From NCBI GenBank assembly GCA_021383565.1, contig CP079699.1, positions 1,984,001 to 2,048,000 of the forward strand: a stretch of DNA of 64,000 nt. Direction: 5' to 3'. The notes beneath the pieces are model-generated. The model ran no database searches and was not told the origin of the DNA. It was given only the letters and a program-made list of their open reading frames with translations. The position numbers and the translations under genes were made by a program. Numbering within the stretch: position 1 is the first letter of the stretch; each line of letters opens with the position of its first letter. This document shows positions 16,114-24,461 of the stretch, piece after piece. The DNA is from Levilactobacillus brevis. Lineage in GTDB: Bacteria > Bacillota > Bacilli > Lactobacillales > Lactobacillaceae.

Positions 16114-16860
16114 ATGGAATTTAATGTTCAACGCGACGGCTTAACGCTAGCCGGCATTTACCAACCCGCACCCCAACCCAACGGCACCATCGCCATCCTC
16201 ATGCACGGTTTCACCGGTAATCGGGGCTACACACCGACCGAACTGCTGGTCCAACTGGCCGAGCGGTTGCGTGCCGTAGGCGTGGGGACCGTTCGCTTTG
16301 ACTTCAACGGTCACGGCCACAGCGACGGACGGTTCGCCGACATGACGGTTCTCAACGAGATTGCCGACGCCCAGGCCGTTTTAACCGCCGTCCAAACGCG
16401 CTTGCATCCCCAACAAATCGACCTGTTAGGCCACTCTCAGGGCGGCGTGGTCGCCAGCATGCTGGCCGGCTACTATCCTGACCTGATTCATAAGCTGGTC
16501 CTGCTGGCCCCCGCCGCCACACTCAAGGACGACGCGCTGGCCGGTCACACCCGCGGACTGGACTACGACCCCCACCACATTCCGGCCACCTTACCGCTAT
16601 CCGCCAGTCAAACGCTCGGCGGGTTCTATCTCCGCACGGCCCAGCTTCTACCAATCTATGAAACCGCGCAGGCCTTCACCGGTCCCGTCTGCTTAATCCA
16701 TGGCAAGGCGGATAAGATTGTCGCGCCCCGCGCCTCTCAACGCTACGCCGATGTCTACTCCAACGCGACGTTCCATTTGCTACCGGGGGCCAGTCACCGA
16801 CTCGACGGCGATGCTCGACCGACCGTTTTGAAATTAGCCACCGACTTCATTCAAGACTAA
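16114..16860 (+). CDS. Alpha/beta hydrolase, cinnamoyl (feruloyl) esterase-like
   Basis: 248 residues, cytoplasmic. Oxyanion motif HGFTGNRG starts at 31. The nucleophile S108 sits in GHSQGG, the acid is probably D200 (GKAD) and the base H228 (GASH). The HGFTGN opening, GHSQGGVVASM and the lid region between them match lactobacillus cinnamoyl esterases such as LJ0536, which cleave ferulate, caffeate and chlorogenate esters from plant material. The substrate is inferred from this likeness. GGAGG precedes the ATG. It lies alone between the zwf terminator and the facing GNAT gene, whose stop is 10 bp away. Confidence 0.88.
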   Translation: MEFNVQRDGLTLAGIYQPAPQPNGTIAILMHGFTGNRGYTPTELLVQLAERLRAVGVGTVRFDFNGHGHSDGRFADMTVLNEIADAQAVLTAVQTRLHPQQIDLLGHSQGGVVASMLAGYYPDLIHKLVLLAPAATLKDDALAGHTRGLDYDPHHIPATLPLSASQTLGGFYLRTAQLLPIYETAQAFTGPVCLIHGKADKIVAPRASQRYADVYSNATFHLLPGASHRLDGDARPTVLKLATDFIQD

Positions 16861-16870
16861 TTCGCCACAA

Positions 16871-17326
16871 TTATTGCGCTAACCGTAACGCCGGCTTGTC
16901 CATGCGGACGTGCGGTGTCCCGTGAAAGTTAAAGCTTGCCCCCTGAGCGCGATACCCAAACTTTTCATAGAAGCCTTGCTTGTCGACCTGAGCTTCGATA
17001 CTGATGGGTAGTCCCGGATAATCGCGACGAATCTCCGCTTCAATCTGGCTCATGAGCTGGCGCCCCAAGCCCTGACCCCGTGCTTCTGGAATCGTCAGTA
17101 CCCGACCAAACGTCACGTGGCCCTGTTCCGTGAAAATTCGGGCGTATGCGACCAGTCGCCCGTCCCGAAAACCCATCACGTGATGGGCAACGAGATCGGT
17201 CTCGTCAACTTCCTGGTACACCCGATTTTGGGCAATCACAAACGTTCTAATACGTTCATATGCAACTTTATACAAATTTTCTGCGGATAAATCCGTAAAC
17301 GTATTTATTAACCATTTGACTGTCAT
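16871..17326 (-). CDS. GNAT N-acetyltransferase, ElaA-like
   Basis: Start at ATG 17326 behind AGAAGG, giving 151 residues; a longer reading would run into the divergent marR. The ElaA-type opening (WLINTFTDLSAENLY) is followed by the acetyl-CoA motif VLTIPEARGQGLGRQLM. It transfers acetyl from acetyl-CoA to an amine on an unknown acceptor. It is divergent from the MarR gene across 79 bp and is the probable target of that regulator. Confidence 0.85.
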   Translation of the reverse strand: MTVKWLINTFTDLSAENLYKVAYERIRTFVIAQNRVYQEVDETDLVAHHVMGFRDGRLVAYARIFTEQGHVTFGRVLTIPEARGQGLGRQLMSQIEAEIRRDYPGLPISIEAQVDKQGFYEKFGYRAQGASFNFHGTPHVRMDKPALRLAQ

Positions 17327-17350
17327 AATAAGCCTTCTCTGTGTTAAAAT

Positions 17351-17364
17351 ATGCTTATTAGCAT
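17351..17364. promoter_or_regulatory. Probable MarR operator in a divergent promoter
   Basis: ATGCTTATTAGCAT is an imperfect palindrome with arms ATGCT and AGCAT in the 79-bp gap between the GNAT and marR genes, overlapping TAAAAT. The placement fits autoregulation; binding is inferred. Confidence 0.5.
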
Positions 17365-17405
17365 CCCACATTTTAAATTCAAATGCAACTAAAAAAGGAG
17401 AAAAC

Positions 17406-17840
17406 ATGCCCAATTCTTTTCGGAGCATCGGCCTGATTGCCCGCGCCACCTCGGAGATTGGTAATCAACTTTTCCAACGGGCCGACCTTCAAAACAACCA
17501 ATTCATCTATCTTATGCGGATCGTTGAAAATCCCGGTATCACCCAAACCGACCTCGCCACCCAACTCTACGTGGACCCGTCGACCTGTCTCCGAGCCGTG
17601 CGCAAGCTCATCGACCACCAGTACGTGACCCGCCAGACGGACGCCCACAACAAGAAGGCTCGGCCATTGATGGCAACCGCCAAGGGACGGGCCGCCTATC
17701 CCGAATTGCAGGCGTATGAACAGCAGATTCTAGCCATTGGAACCCACGGTCTATCGGCAGGAGAAGCCCTCCTACTAGAGGAATTACTGGCTAAAGTTGC
17801 GACCAATGTTCAGGAGTATCAAGCCACGCAGGACGACTAG
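17406..17840 (+). CDS. MarR family transcriptional regulator
   Basis: Start at ATG 17406 with AAAGGAG seven bases upstream gives 144 residues, typical for MarR. The winged helix-turn-helix spans about 45-105 (ITQTDLATQLYVDPSTCLRAV then the wing NKKARP), flanked by dimer helices. It probably represses itself and the divergent acetyltransferase and responds to a small ligand. It is followed by the gnd promoter. Confidence 0.88.
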   Translation: MPNSFRSIGLIARATSEIGNQLFQRADLQNNQFIYLMRIVENPGITQTDLATQLYVDPSTCLRAVRKLIDHQYVTRQTDAHNKKARPLMATAKGRAAYPELQAYEQQILAIGTHGLSAGEALLLEELLAKVATNVQEYQATQDD

Positions 17841-17985
17841 GTGACGGAGCAACGAAATTTTTTTACAAAAAGATTAATTATTTTGAAAAAAACCAGTCAA
17901 ATCAGTTCCTTTTTAAATTGTTCAATGCTACACTAGGAGTTGGTAAAACCGAAATCAATCTTAACAAAGTAAAGGAAGGTTTCTA

Positions 17986-19425
17986 ATGGCAGAAAAAGCT
18001 AATATTGGTGTTGTTGGTATGGCTGTCATGGGCAAGAACTTAGCCCTGAACATTGAAAGCCGCGGATACACGGTTGGGATCTACAACCGCTCCGCCAACA
18101 AGACGGAACAAGTTATGAAAGACCACAGCGAAAAGAAGTTAGTTCCAAGTTACACGGTGGAAGACTTCGTTAACTCTTTGGAAACGCCACGGCGGATTCT
18201 TTTGATGGTTAAGGCTGGTAAGCCAACTGACGCCGTTATTCACGAATTGCTTCCTCTGTTGGACAAGCACGATGTCCTCATTGATGGTGGGAACACGAAC
18301 TTCCACGACACGATGGCTCGTAACGCCGAACTGGACAAGTCCGGTATCAACTTCATCGGTATGGGTGTTTCCGGTGGTGAACTGGGTGCCTTACAAGGTC
18401 CTTCCTTGATGCCTGGTGGCCAAAAGGAAGCTTACGACTTAGTTGCCCCAATCTTGGAAAAGATCGCGGCTAAGGCTGACCAAGACGGCAAGCCATGTGT
18501 ATCTTACATCGGCCCTAACGGTGCTGGTCACTACGTTAAGATGGTCCACAACGGTATCGAATACGGTGATGAAGAGCTGATCGATGAAAGCTACAACATC
18601 ATGCGTAACGTTGCCGGCATTTCCATTGACAAGATGGCTGACATCTTCAAGGAATGGAACAAGGGTGAACTTGACAGTTACTTGGTTGAAATCACCGCTG
18701 ACATCTTAACCCGTAAGGATGACTTAGGTGACGACAAGAACTTATCTATCTTGGACGCTATCTTGGACCGTGGTAACAACAAGGGTACTGGTAAGTGGAG
18801 TTCTGAAGACGCCTTAGACGTTCAAGTTCCACAATCAGTTATCACTGAAGCCGTTTATGCCCGTTACATCTCCATGTTGAAGGACGAACGGGTTAAGGCT
18901 TCTAAAGTCTTAGCACCTGCTGAAAAGCAAGGTAAGGTTGACACCGGTGACGAAACTGAATTCGTTGAAAAGGTTCGCCAAGCCCTCTTCTTTGGTAAGT
19001 TAATGAGTTACGCTCAAGGCTTCGAACAACTCCGGTTTGCTTCTGAAAAGAACAACTGGGACTTGAAGTTCGGTGAATTAGCACAAATCTGGCGTGCCGG
19101 CTGCATTATCCGGGCCCAATTCCTGCAAAACATCACGGATGCCTTCGACAAGGATCCTAACTTGACCAACTTACTCTTTGATGACTACTTCAAAGAAGTT
19201 GCTGCTAAGTACCAACAATCAACGCGTGACGTTGTTGCGATGGCCGTTCAAGCTGGTATTCCTGTACCTAGCTTATCTGCTGCTATCACTTACTACGACA
19301 GCTACCGTGCTGAAGTCTTGCCAGCTAACTTGCTGCAAGCACAACGGGACTACTTCGGTGCCCACACCTACGAACGGCGTGACCGCCCTGGTGACTTCCA
19401 CTACTCATGGTACGAAGAACAATAA
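17986..19425 (+). CDS. gnd: 6-phosphogluconate dehydrogenase (decarboxylating)
   Basis: 479 residues, full length. N-terminal NADP domain [15 protein letters not shown], substrate motif GVSGGE near 125, and the family signature [12 protein letters not shown] near 257. It converts 6-phosphogluconate to ribulose 5-phosphate, CO2 and NADPH, the step after zwf and the CO2-producing step of heterofermentation. It has its own promoter with a -10 TACACT at 17929-17934 and AAAGGAAGG before the ATG. Codon use is the most biased in the window, indicating very high expression. Confidence 0.98.
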   Translation: MAEKANIGVVGMAVMGKNLALNIESRGYTVGIYNRSANKTEQVMKDHSEKKLVPSYTVEDFVNSLETPRRILLMVKAGKPTDAVIHELLPLLDKHDVLIDGGNTNFHDTMARNAELDKSGINFIGMGVSGGELGALQGPSLMPGGQKEAYDLVAPILEKIAAKADQDGKPCVSYIGPNGAGHYVKMVHNGIEYGDEELIDESYNIMRNVAGISIDKMADIFKEWNKGELDSYLVEITADILTRKDDLGDDKNLSILDAILDRGNNKGTGKWSSEDALDVQVPQSVITEAVYARYISMLKDERVKASKVLAPAEKQGKVDTGDETEFVEKVRQALFFGKLMSYAQGFEQLRFASEKNNWDLKFGELAQIWRAGCIIRAQFLQNITDAFDKDPNLTNLLFDDYFKEVAAKYQQSTRDVVAMAVQAGIPVPSLSAAITYYDSYRAEVLPANLLQAQRDYFGAHTYERRDRPGDFHYSWYEEQ

Positions 19426-19442
19426 ATCATTAAACCTGATTG

Positions 19443-19471
19443 AAAAAGACGCCGTTATGGCGTCTTTTTTT
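19443..19471 (+). terminator. Terminator after gnd
   Basis: AAAAAGACGCC, loop GTTAT, GGCGTCTTTTT: an 11-bp perfect stem with a T-run. Confidence 0.95.
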
Positions 19472-19481
19472 AGTTGCATCG

Positions 19482-19733
19482 CTGAAGGTTGAAAACCAGA
19501 GATGGAGACGCTGTAAGCTGACGTTTTGAGTCAACTTACAGCGTGGGACGTGTTTGGAGACTGGCGGATTTTGCCAGGCTTCGAACCGAGCCGGAGGACC
19601 GCTTCTCAGGCCACAGGCAGTCCCCACAGTGCCGGAATCTCTGGCAGCCGCAGGTGGTGTTGATGACTAGTTTGATGACGATTATCCCTGTCAGCTGAGG
19701 ATCGCGGCTTGTTCGCAAACTTTCAACCTTCAG
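19482..19733. other. Non-coding structured element (copy B)
   Basis: A 252-bp element bounded by a perfect 13-bp inverted repeat, CTGAAGGTTGAAA (19482-19494) and its complement (19721-19733). Inside are a CGCTGTAAGCTGAC hairpin (19509-19543), CTGGC/GCCAG (19561-19577), and CCAGAGAT (19496) complementary to ATCTCTGG (19637). Positions 19601-19657 align without gaps to 7315-7371. No supported gene. Confidence 0.65.
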
Positions 19734-19762
19734 TTGTATAGCTGAAAGTCTCTTCAGCGCAT

Positions 19763-19809
19763 AAAAAATGGGCCTGCCCTTTCCATCTGGAAAGAAGCAA
19801 GCCCGTTTT
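19763..19809 (-). terminator. Terminator of the 87-residue protein gene
   Basis: On the minus strand AAAACGGGCTTGC...GGCCCATTTTTT forms an extended stem with a T-run. Confidence 0.8.
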
Positions 19810-19851
19810 AGCTTTCACGATTCATTTTATCAACTACCACTTATTGGAGGC

Positions 19852-20115
19852 TCACTGCCGCGTGTGGCCGCGGTAAGTGGTCCCGGCAAGATTATCCGTC
19901 AACGCCATTTGAAGTGCGTGGAGGCTCTCCCAGTGGTCTATTTCGGCAGCTAGGCCAGCTTCCCACTGAGCCTTCTGCCGGCTCTTTTCGATGAACCGGT
20001 CCCAGTCGCGGTCCGCGGTCGTGGCATCAGCTGTCTGTCGCCACTGAGCCCATTCATTCAAGTGTTCAGCCAAGATTTCAGCTTGAGGTGGTGCGATCAG
20101 CAATTTATCAGTCAT
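19852..20115 (-). CDS. Small hypothetical protein, 87 aa
   Basis: Start at ATG 20115, set by AAAGGAGG ten bases upstream. The protein is soluble, acidic and helical, Trp-rich (EWAQW, RDWDRF, DHWESLH), with no signal, membrane helix or known motif. A -10 TATAAT on the minus strand at 20172-20177 suggests its own promoter downstream of the NAD(P)-binding gene. Function unknown. Confidence 0.75.
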   Translation of the reverse strand: MTDKLLIAPPQAEILAEHLNEWAQWRQTADATTADRDWDRFIEKSRQKAQWEAGLAAEIDHWESLHALQMALTDNLAGTTYRGHTRQ

Positions 20116-20209
20116 GGTCGTCGCCTCCTTTGGCAAAAAACTAAAGGACAGGTATCTTCTACTACGTCTTAATTATAGCATATAGAGTAAATCATTACGA
20201 CTAATATCC

Positions 20210-20851
20210 TTACAACTGCTGCAGGACGGTCGCAATGGGCGTGTCCCCCTGCAAGAGTGGGATTGTCTTACCAATCGCCTGCGGAGCGTGGAGTGCAGCC
20301 ACCAGGAAGCTCGCCAGATCGGCCCGTGGAATACTGCCCACGGCGAGCGGATCACTCTTGACCTTCCCCGTTCCCGGGTGAAAGGATAGCGCTCCCGGCT
20401 GCACGATGGTGTAGTCCAGCGTGGTCTGATGCACCAACCAGTTGTCCGCATAGAACTTCGCGGCGTACAGCGGCTTGAGTGGATCGGCCCAGCGATTTCG
20501 GTCCTCAGCGAAGAGCATGCTAATCATCAAAAATCGTGACACACCAGCAATTTCTGCGGCCTGCATGGTCTTAACGGCCCCATCTAGATCAATCAGTAAG
20601 GTCATATCGTCCTTGGTCCGCCCACCAGAACCCGCAGCAAAGATAATCGCGTCACTGCCCATCAGCGCTCGGGCAATCTTTTCTGGCTTACGGAGCAGAT
20701 CGAGCCGGCGCACCGTAACCCCTTGATCTTCCCAGTCTTCACCATCTTCATCAGGGCGTAACCCGGCAATCGGTTCATCCCCCCGCGCCTTCAGTTGGGT
20801 CACAATCTTTCGGCCGGTCTGACCGTTGGCTCCCACGACAAACACCCGCAT
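20210..20851 (-). CDS. NAD(P)-binding protein, atypical SDR (NmrA/YwnB-like)
   Basis: 213 residues with the Rossmann motif GANGQTGR at the N-terminus, an AAGSG cofactor loop near 73 and YTIVQPG as in SDR-type epimerase-like proteins. ATG 20851 is preferred over the GTG one codon upstream because AAGGAAG is better spaced. Such proteins act as NADPH-dependent reductases or redox sensors; no substrate can be read. A second member lies at 58432-59034. Confidence 0.83.
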   Translation of the reverse strand: MRVFVVGANGQTGRKIVTQLKARGDEPIAGLRPDEDGEDWEDQGVTVRRLDLLRKPEKIARALMGSDAIIFAAGSGGRTKDDMTLLIDLDGAVKTMQAAEIAGVSRFLMISMLFAEDRNRWADPLKPLYAAKFYADNWLVHQTTLDYTIVQPGALSFHPGTGKVKSDPLAVGSIPRADLASFLVAALHAPQAIGKTIPLLQGDTPIATVLQQL

Positions 20852-21111
20852 CACGCGTCACTTCCTTCGTTATCTTCTAGGCTTAGTATACACTAGTTTG
20901 TCGTCCACCTTGAGCCACTGAACAACCGCGTTAATTTTTTCATGACGGCGACCGTGAAAAATGACAATGGTAGCGCTTCAATTGATTTACACCGAAAAAA
21001 TTTAGGTGAGTTTCCTTTACGCACGGCCAAAATGTGCCATAATAAAAAAGGGGCACCGATCGACTGACGACCGATACTCGCAGCAACACAGAATTTGAGG
21101 AGGTCTCCACT

Positions 21112-21456
21112 TTGCAAAACGATTTAACGATTACCGATCTGGACGAACACGCCCAATTAACCGCGCTTACTGATTTCGTCCACTTCTATCTTGAACATTA
21201 TCGGACCAACGATCTCGAAATTTTATCACAGTTCAAAGTCGACTACGCCATGAACGACATTAACATGTACCTTTACGCAAACCGAAACTTCAGCCCAGAC
21301 CAACTGGCCGCTGGCGTTCTGGCTTACAAGAAGGGACTCTTCGTGGAAATTATGAAGACCATCAATCTACCCTTTAACGAAAATGGCACGCTCAAGGAAA
21401 ACACTTGGGACGGCTGGTATCAACAAGAATACGCTAAGATTCCTCAGGGCAAGTAA
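21112..21456 (+). CDS. Hypothetical protein, 114 aa, TTG start
   Basis: GAGGAGGT lies eight bases before TTG 21112, and no ATG is suitable. The product is a small soluble, mostly helical acidic protein with no motif that I recognise. A CATAAT -10 lies near 21040 and a terminator follows at 21483. Transcribed alone. Confidence 0.75.
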   Translation: MQNDLTITDLDEHAQLTALTDFVHFYLEHYRTNDLEILSQFKVDYAMNDINMYLYANRNFSPDQLAAGVLAYKKGLFVEIMKTINLPFNENGTLKENTWDGWYQQEYAKIPQGK

Positions 21457-21482
21457 CGCCTGCGGAATCCCCGCTCCCCACC

Positions 21483-21522
21483 AAACGCGATGAGTACCTC
21501 CGGGTGCTGGCCGCGTTTTTTC
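21483..21522 (+). terminator. Terminator
   Basis: AAACGCG (21483-21489) pairs with CGCGTTT (21512-21518), followed by further T residues. Confidence 0.75.
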
Positions 21523-21648
21523 GTGGGTTTAATGAATTCGTTTTCAATTGAACGGGAAGACCCGTATACTTAAGAGTGACAACTTATGGTGTATGCAGGT
21601 AGTCATAACGTTCGACCATACACCTAATTGACTAATGGAGGTATTTAT

Positions 21649-22653
21649 ATGTACTTAGCAGATGCACACCGCTACGACGCCATGCAATACCGGCGCAGCG
21701 GCAATAGTGGCCTCAAGCTTTCGGCCATTGGCTTGGGTTTCTGGCACAACTTCGGCAGCGTCGATCCGTTCGATAATCAACGGGCCATCGTTCACACGGC
21801 CTTTGACGCCGGGATTACTTATTTCGACCTGGCAAACAACTACGGTCCGGAACCCGGTAGCGCGGAGACCAACTTTGGCCGGATCATGGCCAGAGACATG
21901 CGGCCCTACCGTGACGAAATGGTGATTACGTCCAAGGCCGGCTACCTGATGTGGCCCGGACCTTACGGCGAATGGGGCTCCCGGAAGAACATCATCGCCA
22001 GCGCCAACCAGAGTCTGAAACGGCTCCAATTGGACTACGTGGACATCTTCTACTCCCACCGTCCCGATCCCAACACGCCACTGGAGGAAACGGCCTTGGC
22101 CCTAGACCAACTGGTGCGGCAAGGTAAAGCCCTCTACATCGGCATTTCTAACTATGATCCCCAACAGACCCAAGAGATTAAGGCCATCTTCGACGACTTG
22201 CATACGCCGTACATCGTTCACCAAAGTCGCTATAGTCTGTTCGACCAGCACATTGCAGACAACGGGCTGTTAAAGACATTGGCCGAAGACCAGACCGGTC
22301 TAGTCACCTTTAGTCCCCTCGCACAAGGTCTATTGACCGACCGCTACCTGCACGGCATTCCCGCCGATTCACGGGCGCACCGGTCGTCTAGTCCTTTCCT
22401 CCACGAGGACAACGTGGAACACACGATTACCACAGTCAAGGCCCTCAACGAGATTGCTCAGCAACGCGGGCAATCCCTCGCGCAAATGGCGATTGCCTGG
22501 CTGCTCAGCCAGCCCGTGGTCACCTGTGTCCTAGTCGGTGCCAGCCGGCCTAGTCAATTGCAAGACAACCTAAAGGCCTTTACCAACACGACGTTTAGCC
22601 CTGCTGAAATCAAGCAGATTCAGCAATTACTCGCAAAAATGCCCAAAGCTTAA
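21649..22653 (+). CDS. Aldo/keto reductase, YghZ (L-glyceraldehyde 3-phosphate reductase) type
   Basis: Start at ATG 21649 with GGAGG ahead, 334 residues. The opening Y-x-RRSGNSGLKLSAIGLGFW and the YFDLANNYG motif are typical of the YghZ/AKR14 group. The catalytic Lys is in TSKAGYLMWPGPYG and His in IFYSHRPD. These enzymes reduce methylglyoxal and glyceraldehyde 3-phosphate with NADPH, detoxifying reactive aldehydes. It is transcribed alone and ends at the shared terminator before ahpC. Confidence 0.9.
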   Translation: MYLADAHRYDAMQYRRSGNSGLKLSAIGLGFWHNFGSVDPFDNQRAIVHTAFDAGITYFDLANNYGPEPGSAETNFGRIMARDMRPYRDEMVITSKAGYLMWPGPYGEWGSRKNIIASANQSLKRLQLDYVDIFYSHRPDPNTPLEETALALDQLVRQGKALYIGISNYDPQQTQEIKAIFDDLHTPYIVHQSRYSLFDQHIADNGLLKTLAEDQTGLVTFSPLAQGLLTDRYLHGIPADSRAHRSSSPFLHEDNVEHTITTVKALNEIAQQRGQSLAQMAIAWLLSQPVVTCVLVGASRPSQLQDNLKAFTNTTFSPAEIKQIQQLLAKMPKA

Positions 22654-22667
22654 TGGGTCTAAAACGA

Positions 22668-22706
22668 AACGCGGCCGCCTCAATGACGAGACGGCCGCGT
22701 TTTTAT
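22668..22706. terminator. Bidirectional terminator
   Basis: AACGCGGCCGCCTC pairs with GAGACGGCCGCGTT between the convergent AKR and peroxiredoxin genes. Confidence 0.9.
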
Positions 22707-22716
22707 TTTAGAATCG

Positions 22717-23280
22717 TTAAATCTTACCAACCAAATCCGTCCCGGGCTTCAAGGTTTGTTCGCCCTTGTGCCAGTTGGCCGGGCAAACCCGGTCGCCGTG
22801 TTCCGCGACAAATTGGGCCGCGGTCAACGTCCGGAGAATTTCCGCGGCATTGCGGCCAATTCCCATGTCATTGATGGTGTATGACCGCACCTTCCCCGCG
22901 GGATCGAGGATGAAGACCCCCCGGTAAGCCTGTCCGGCGTCGGCATCCAGAACCTCGTAGTGCCGGGCCAAGACACCGGCTGGATCGGCAATCATGGGAT
23001 AGGCCACCTGCCCAACCTCTGGACTCTGTTCGTGCCAAGCCTGATGAACAAACTCGGTGTCTTCAGAAACACTATAGATTTCCGCATTACTTTGTTTGAA
23101 TTCTGAATAGTGGGCGGCTAAATCGCCTAACTCAGTCGGACAAACAAAGGAAAAGTCGGCGGGATAGAAGAAGAGCACCGACCAGTGACCCAAGAGGTCA
23201 TCGCGGGTTAAAGCCTTCACTTCGCCGTTTTGAAACGCATTTACAGTAAAATCGGGTAACGCTGAACCAATAAAATTCAT
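22717..23280 (-). CDS. ahpC: Peroxiredoxin, AhpC type
   Basis: Start at ATG 23280 behind AGGGGAG; 187 residues. Peroxidatic C47 lies in FVCPTE and resolving C166 in VCPANW, the positions of classical AhpC. It reduces H2O2 and organic peroxides in the cytoplasm and must be re-reduced by AhpF or a thioredoxin-like partner. No ahpF is adjacent, so the partner is encoded elsewhere or replaced. Confidence 0.94.
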   Translation of the reverse strand: MNFIGSALPDFTVNAFQNGEVKALTRDDLLGHWSVLFFYPADFSFVCPTELGDLAAHYSEFKQSNAEIYSVSEDTEFVHQAWHEQSPEVGQVAYPMIADPAGVLARHYEVLDADAGQAYRGVFILDPAGKVRSYTINDMGIGRNAAEILRTLTAAQFVAEHGDRVCPANWHKGEQTLKPGTDLVGKI

Positions 23281-23446
23281 GATACTAACTCCCCTCATTT
23301 GGCAAATTTCGAATCATCCCTAGCATACCCGCTTATTCAGTCAAAATCAAGAATGATTCTAAACTAGGCGTTAATATTAGACGGTTTAACATTTTATTAA
23401 TAGTTTGTTATTATAATTATTATTCGTTTTCCCTGAGCGTTTATGG

Positions 23447-23475
23447 TTGCTTTTTTTCAGAAAATCCGGTAAACT
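23447..23475 (+). promoter_or_regulatory. Promoter of the M-box leader
   Basis: -35 TTGCTT (23447-23452), 17-bp spacer, -10 TAAACT (23470-23475), about 20 nt before the riboswitch. Confidence 0.6.
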
Positions 23476-23493
23476 ATGACTATAGAATAAATC

Positions 23494-23664
23494 AGAAGCT
23501 GTTAGGTGAGGCTCCTATACGGAAAATGCTACTGCTCAGAAACGTCGAGAAACGCCAATGAGTCAGCTGTTCAGGTCAGATTAAGGCCTGTTCTAATGTA
23601 GCTGTTAAAGAAACACTAACTACGCCGTATAGTGCTAAAACTCAACGACTGGCTATCAGTTCAC
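23494..23664 (+). ncRNA. M-box (ykoK) magnesium riboswitch
   Basis: The sequence carries the M-box conserved blocks in order: GTTAGGTGAGGCTCCTATA, then GCTACTGCTCAGAAACGTC, AAACGCCAATGAGTCA, TAATGTAGCTG, GCCGTATAGTGCTAAAACTC and the closing ACGACTGG. It is followed by a strong terminator (23681) and by a ribosome binding site and ATG at 23761. M-box RNAs sense Mg2+ and switch off Mg2+ transporter genes. The gene behind it here is broken. Confidence 0.93.
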
Positions 23665-23680
23665 AAACGCTTTTTATTGT

Positions 23681-23712
23681 GCGCTTAGCTAGTCGTGGCT
23701 AAGCGCTTTTAA
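23681..23712 (+). terminator. Riboswitch-controlled terminator
   Basis: GCGCTTAGC (23681-23689) pairs with GCTAAGCGC (23698-23706), then TTTT. It is the expression platform of the M-box. Confidence 0.9.
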
Positions 23713-23760
23713 TTTATTCGCAGTTGTCACTGTCGACTAAATTATTGGAGGTGATTGAAC

Positions 23761-24199
23761 ATGACAACGCAGCATATAGATGATCCTGGAGCGTGTTATC
23801 ACTCGCCGGTGGGAAAGTTGCAGTCAGTTCACGCCTCTTGGTTGACGCTTTGAGGAAAACTGCCCTCTAGCTTTCCCTTTCCCGGACCCCGTAGCTTGAT
23901 GCGGCGGTTCGACTGGTAGACTTTAAACCGAATCAACCGGCCACTTTAACTCAGCCGCTGTCGGCGTTGTACCCGACTTAATCACGGCTGACCTTCCCGA
24001 ATTCGTTCGTGCGCCGGTTGGATTCAAACCACTTAATGGAAAACGCAAGCTAGAGTTACCCAGTTTTTCTCGGCCCTATGACAACTATGATGCATTGACG
24101 TGCTAGTTCAATAGCCGCTTCACCGTTGGGGGAACCCAGCTGGGGAGGAAGACATTCGTAACTGACGCCGATTCAACTAGGCTGGTTTTTAATCTCTAA
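23761..24199 (+). pseudogene. Ruined gene downstream of the M-box, probably a former Mg2+ transporter plus unknown remnant
   Basis: GGAGGTG eight bases upstream leads into ATG 23761, but the frame stops at TGA after 30 codons (MTTQHIDDPGACYHSPVGKL...). The opening resembles the N-terminus of MgtA-type cation P-type ATPases, which is consistent with the M-box but weak. Further on, 23927-24199 reads as one frame broken only by TAG at 24104, with protein-like stretches PDLITADLPEFVRAPVG and FTVGGTQLG that I do not recognise. Either a large deletion fused two decayed genes or both belong to one unknown gene. Confidence 0.6.
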
Positions 24200-24328
24200 T
24201 AGTCGATACGAAGACACACAATCCCAAAAACTTAATCCTGATTATCGCTGTTGAGGCAACACCATGGGCTGATGGGAATCACCCCGCAAGGTTACCCGCA
24301 CACCGCTAATCTGGTTTCTGCAATTATC

Positions 24329-24417
24329 AATAACCCCCGCCGTTCGCGAAGAATGACGGGGGTTATTTTGAGGTTCTTTCAGCAACGTCTCCCACCGGGA
24401 GGGTTGCTTTTTTATTT
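24329..24417 (+). terminator. Two terminator-like hairpins
   Basis: AATAACCCCCG (24329) pairs with CGGGGGTTATT (to 24367). AGCAAC...GTTGCT (24381-24408) is followed by a long T-run. These probably ended the lost gene's transcript. Confidence 0.7.
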
Positions 24418-24424
24418 TTGGCAG

Positions 24425-24453
24425 TAAAAAAGCCACTCCTTAACGAGTGACTT
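24425..24453 (-). terminator. Terminator of the glutamate/aspartate symporter gene
   Basis: On the minus strand AAGTCACTC, loop, GAGTGGCTT, then TTTTT. Confidence 0.85.
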
Positions 24454-24461
24454 AGCCTAAC

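Noticed and set aside
24242-24436. 64-codon minus-strand frame downstream of the M-box remnant
   Set aside because: It runs through three terminator hairpins and has no ribosome binding site.
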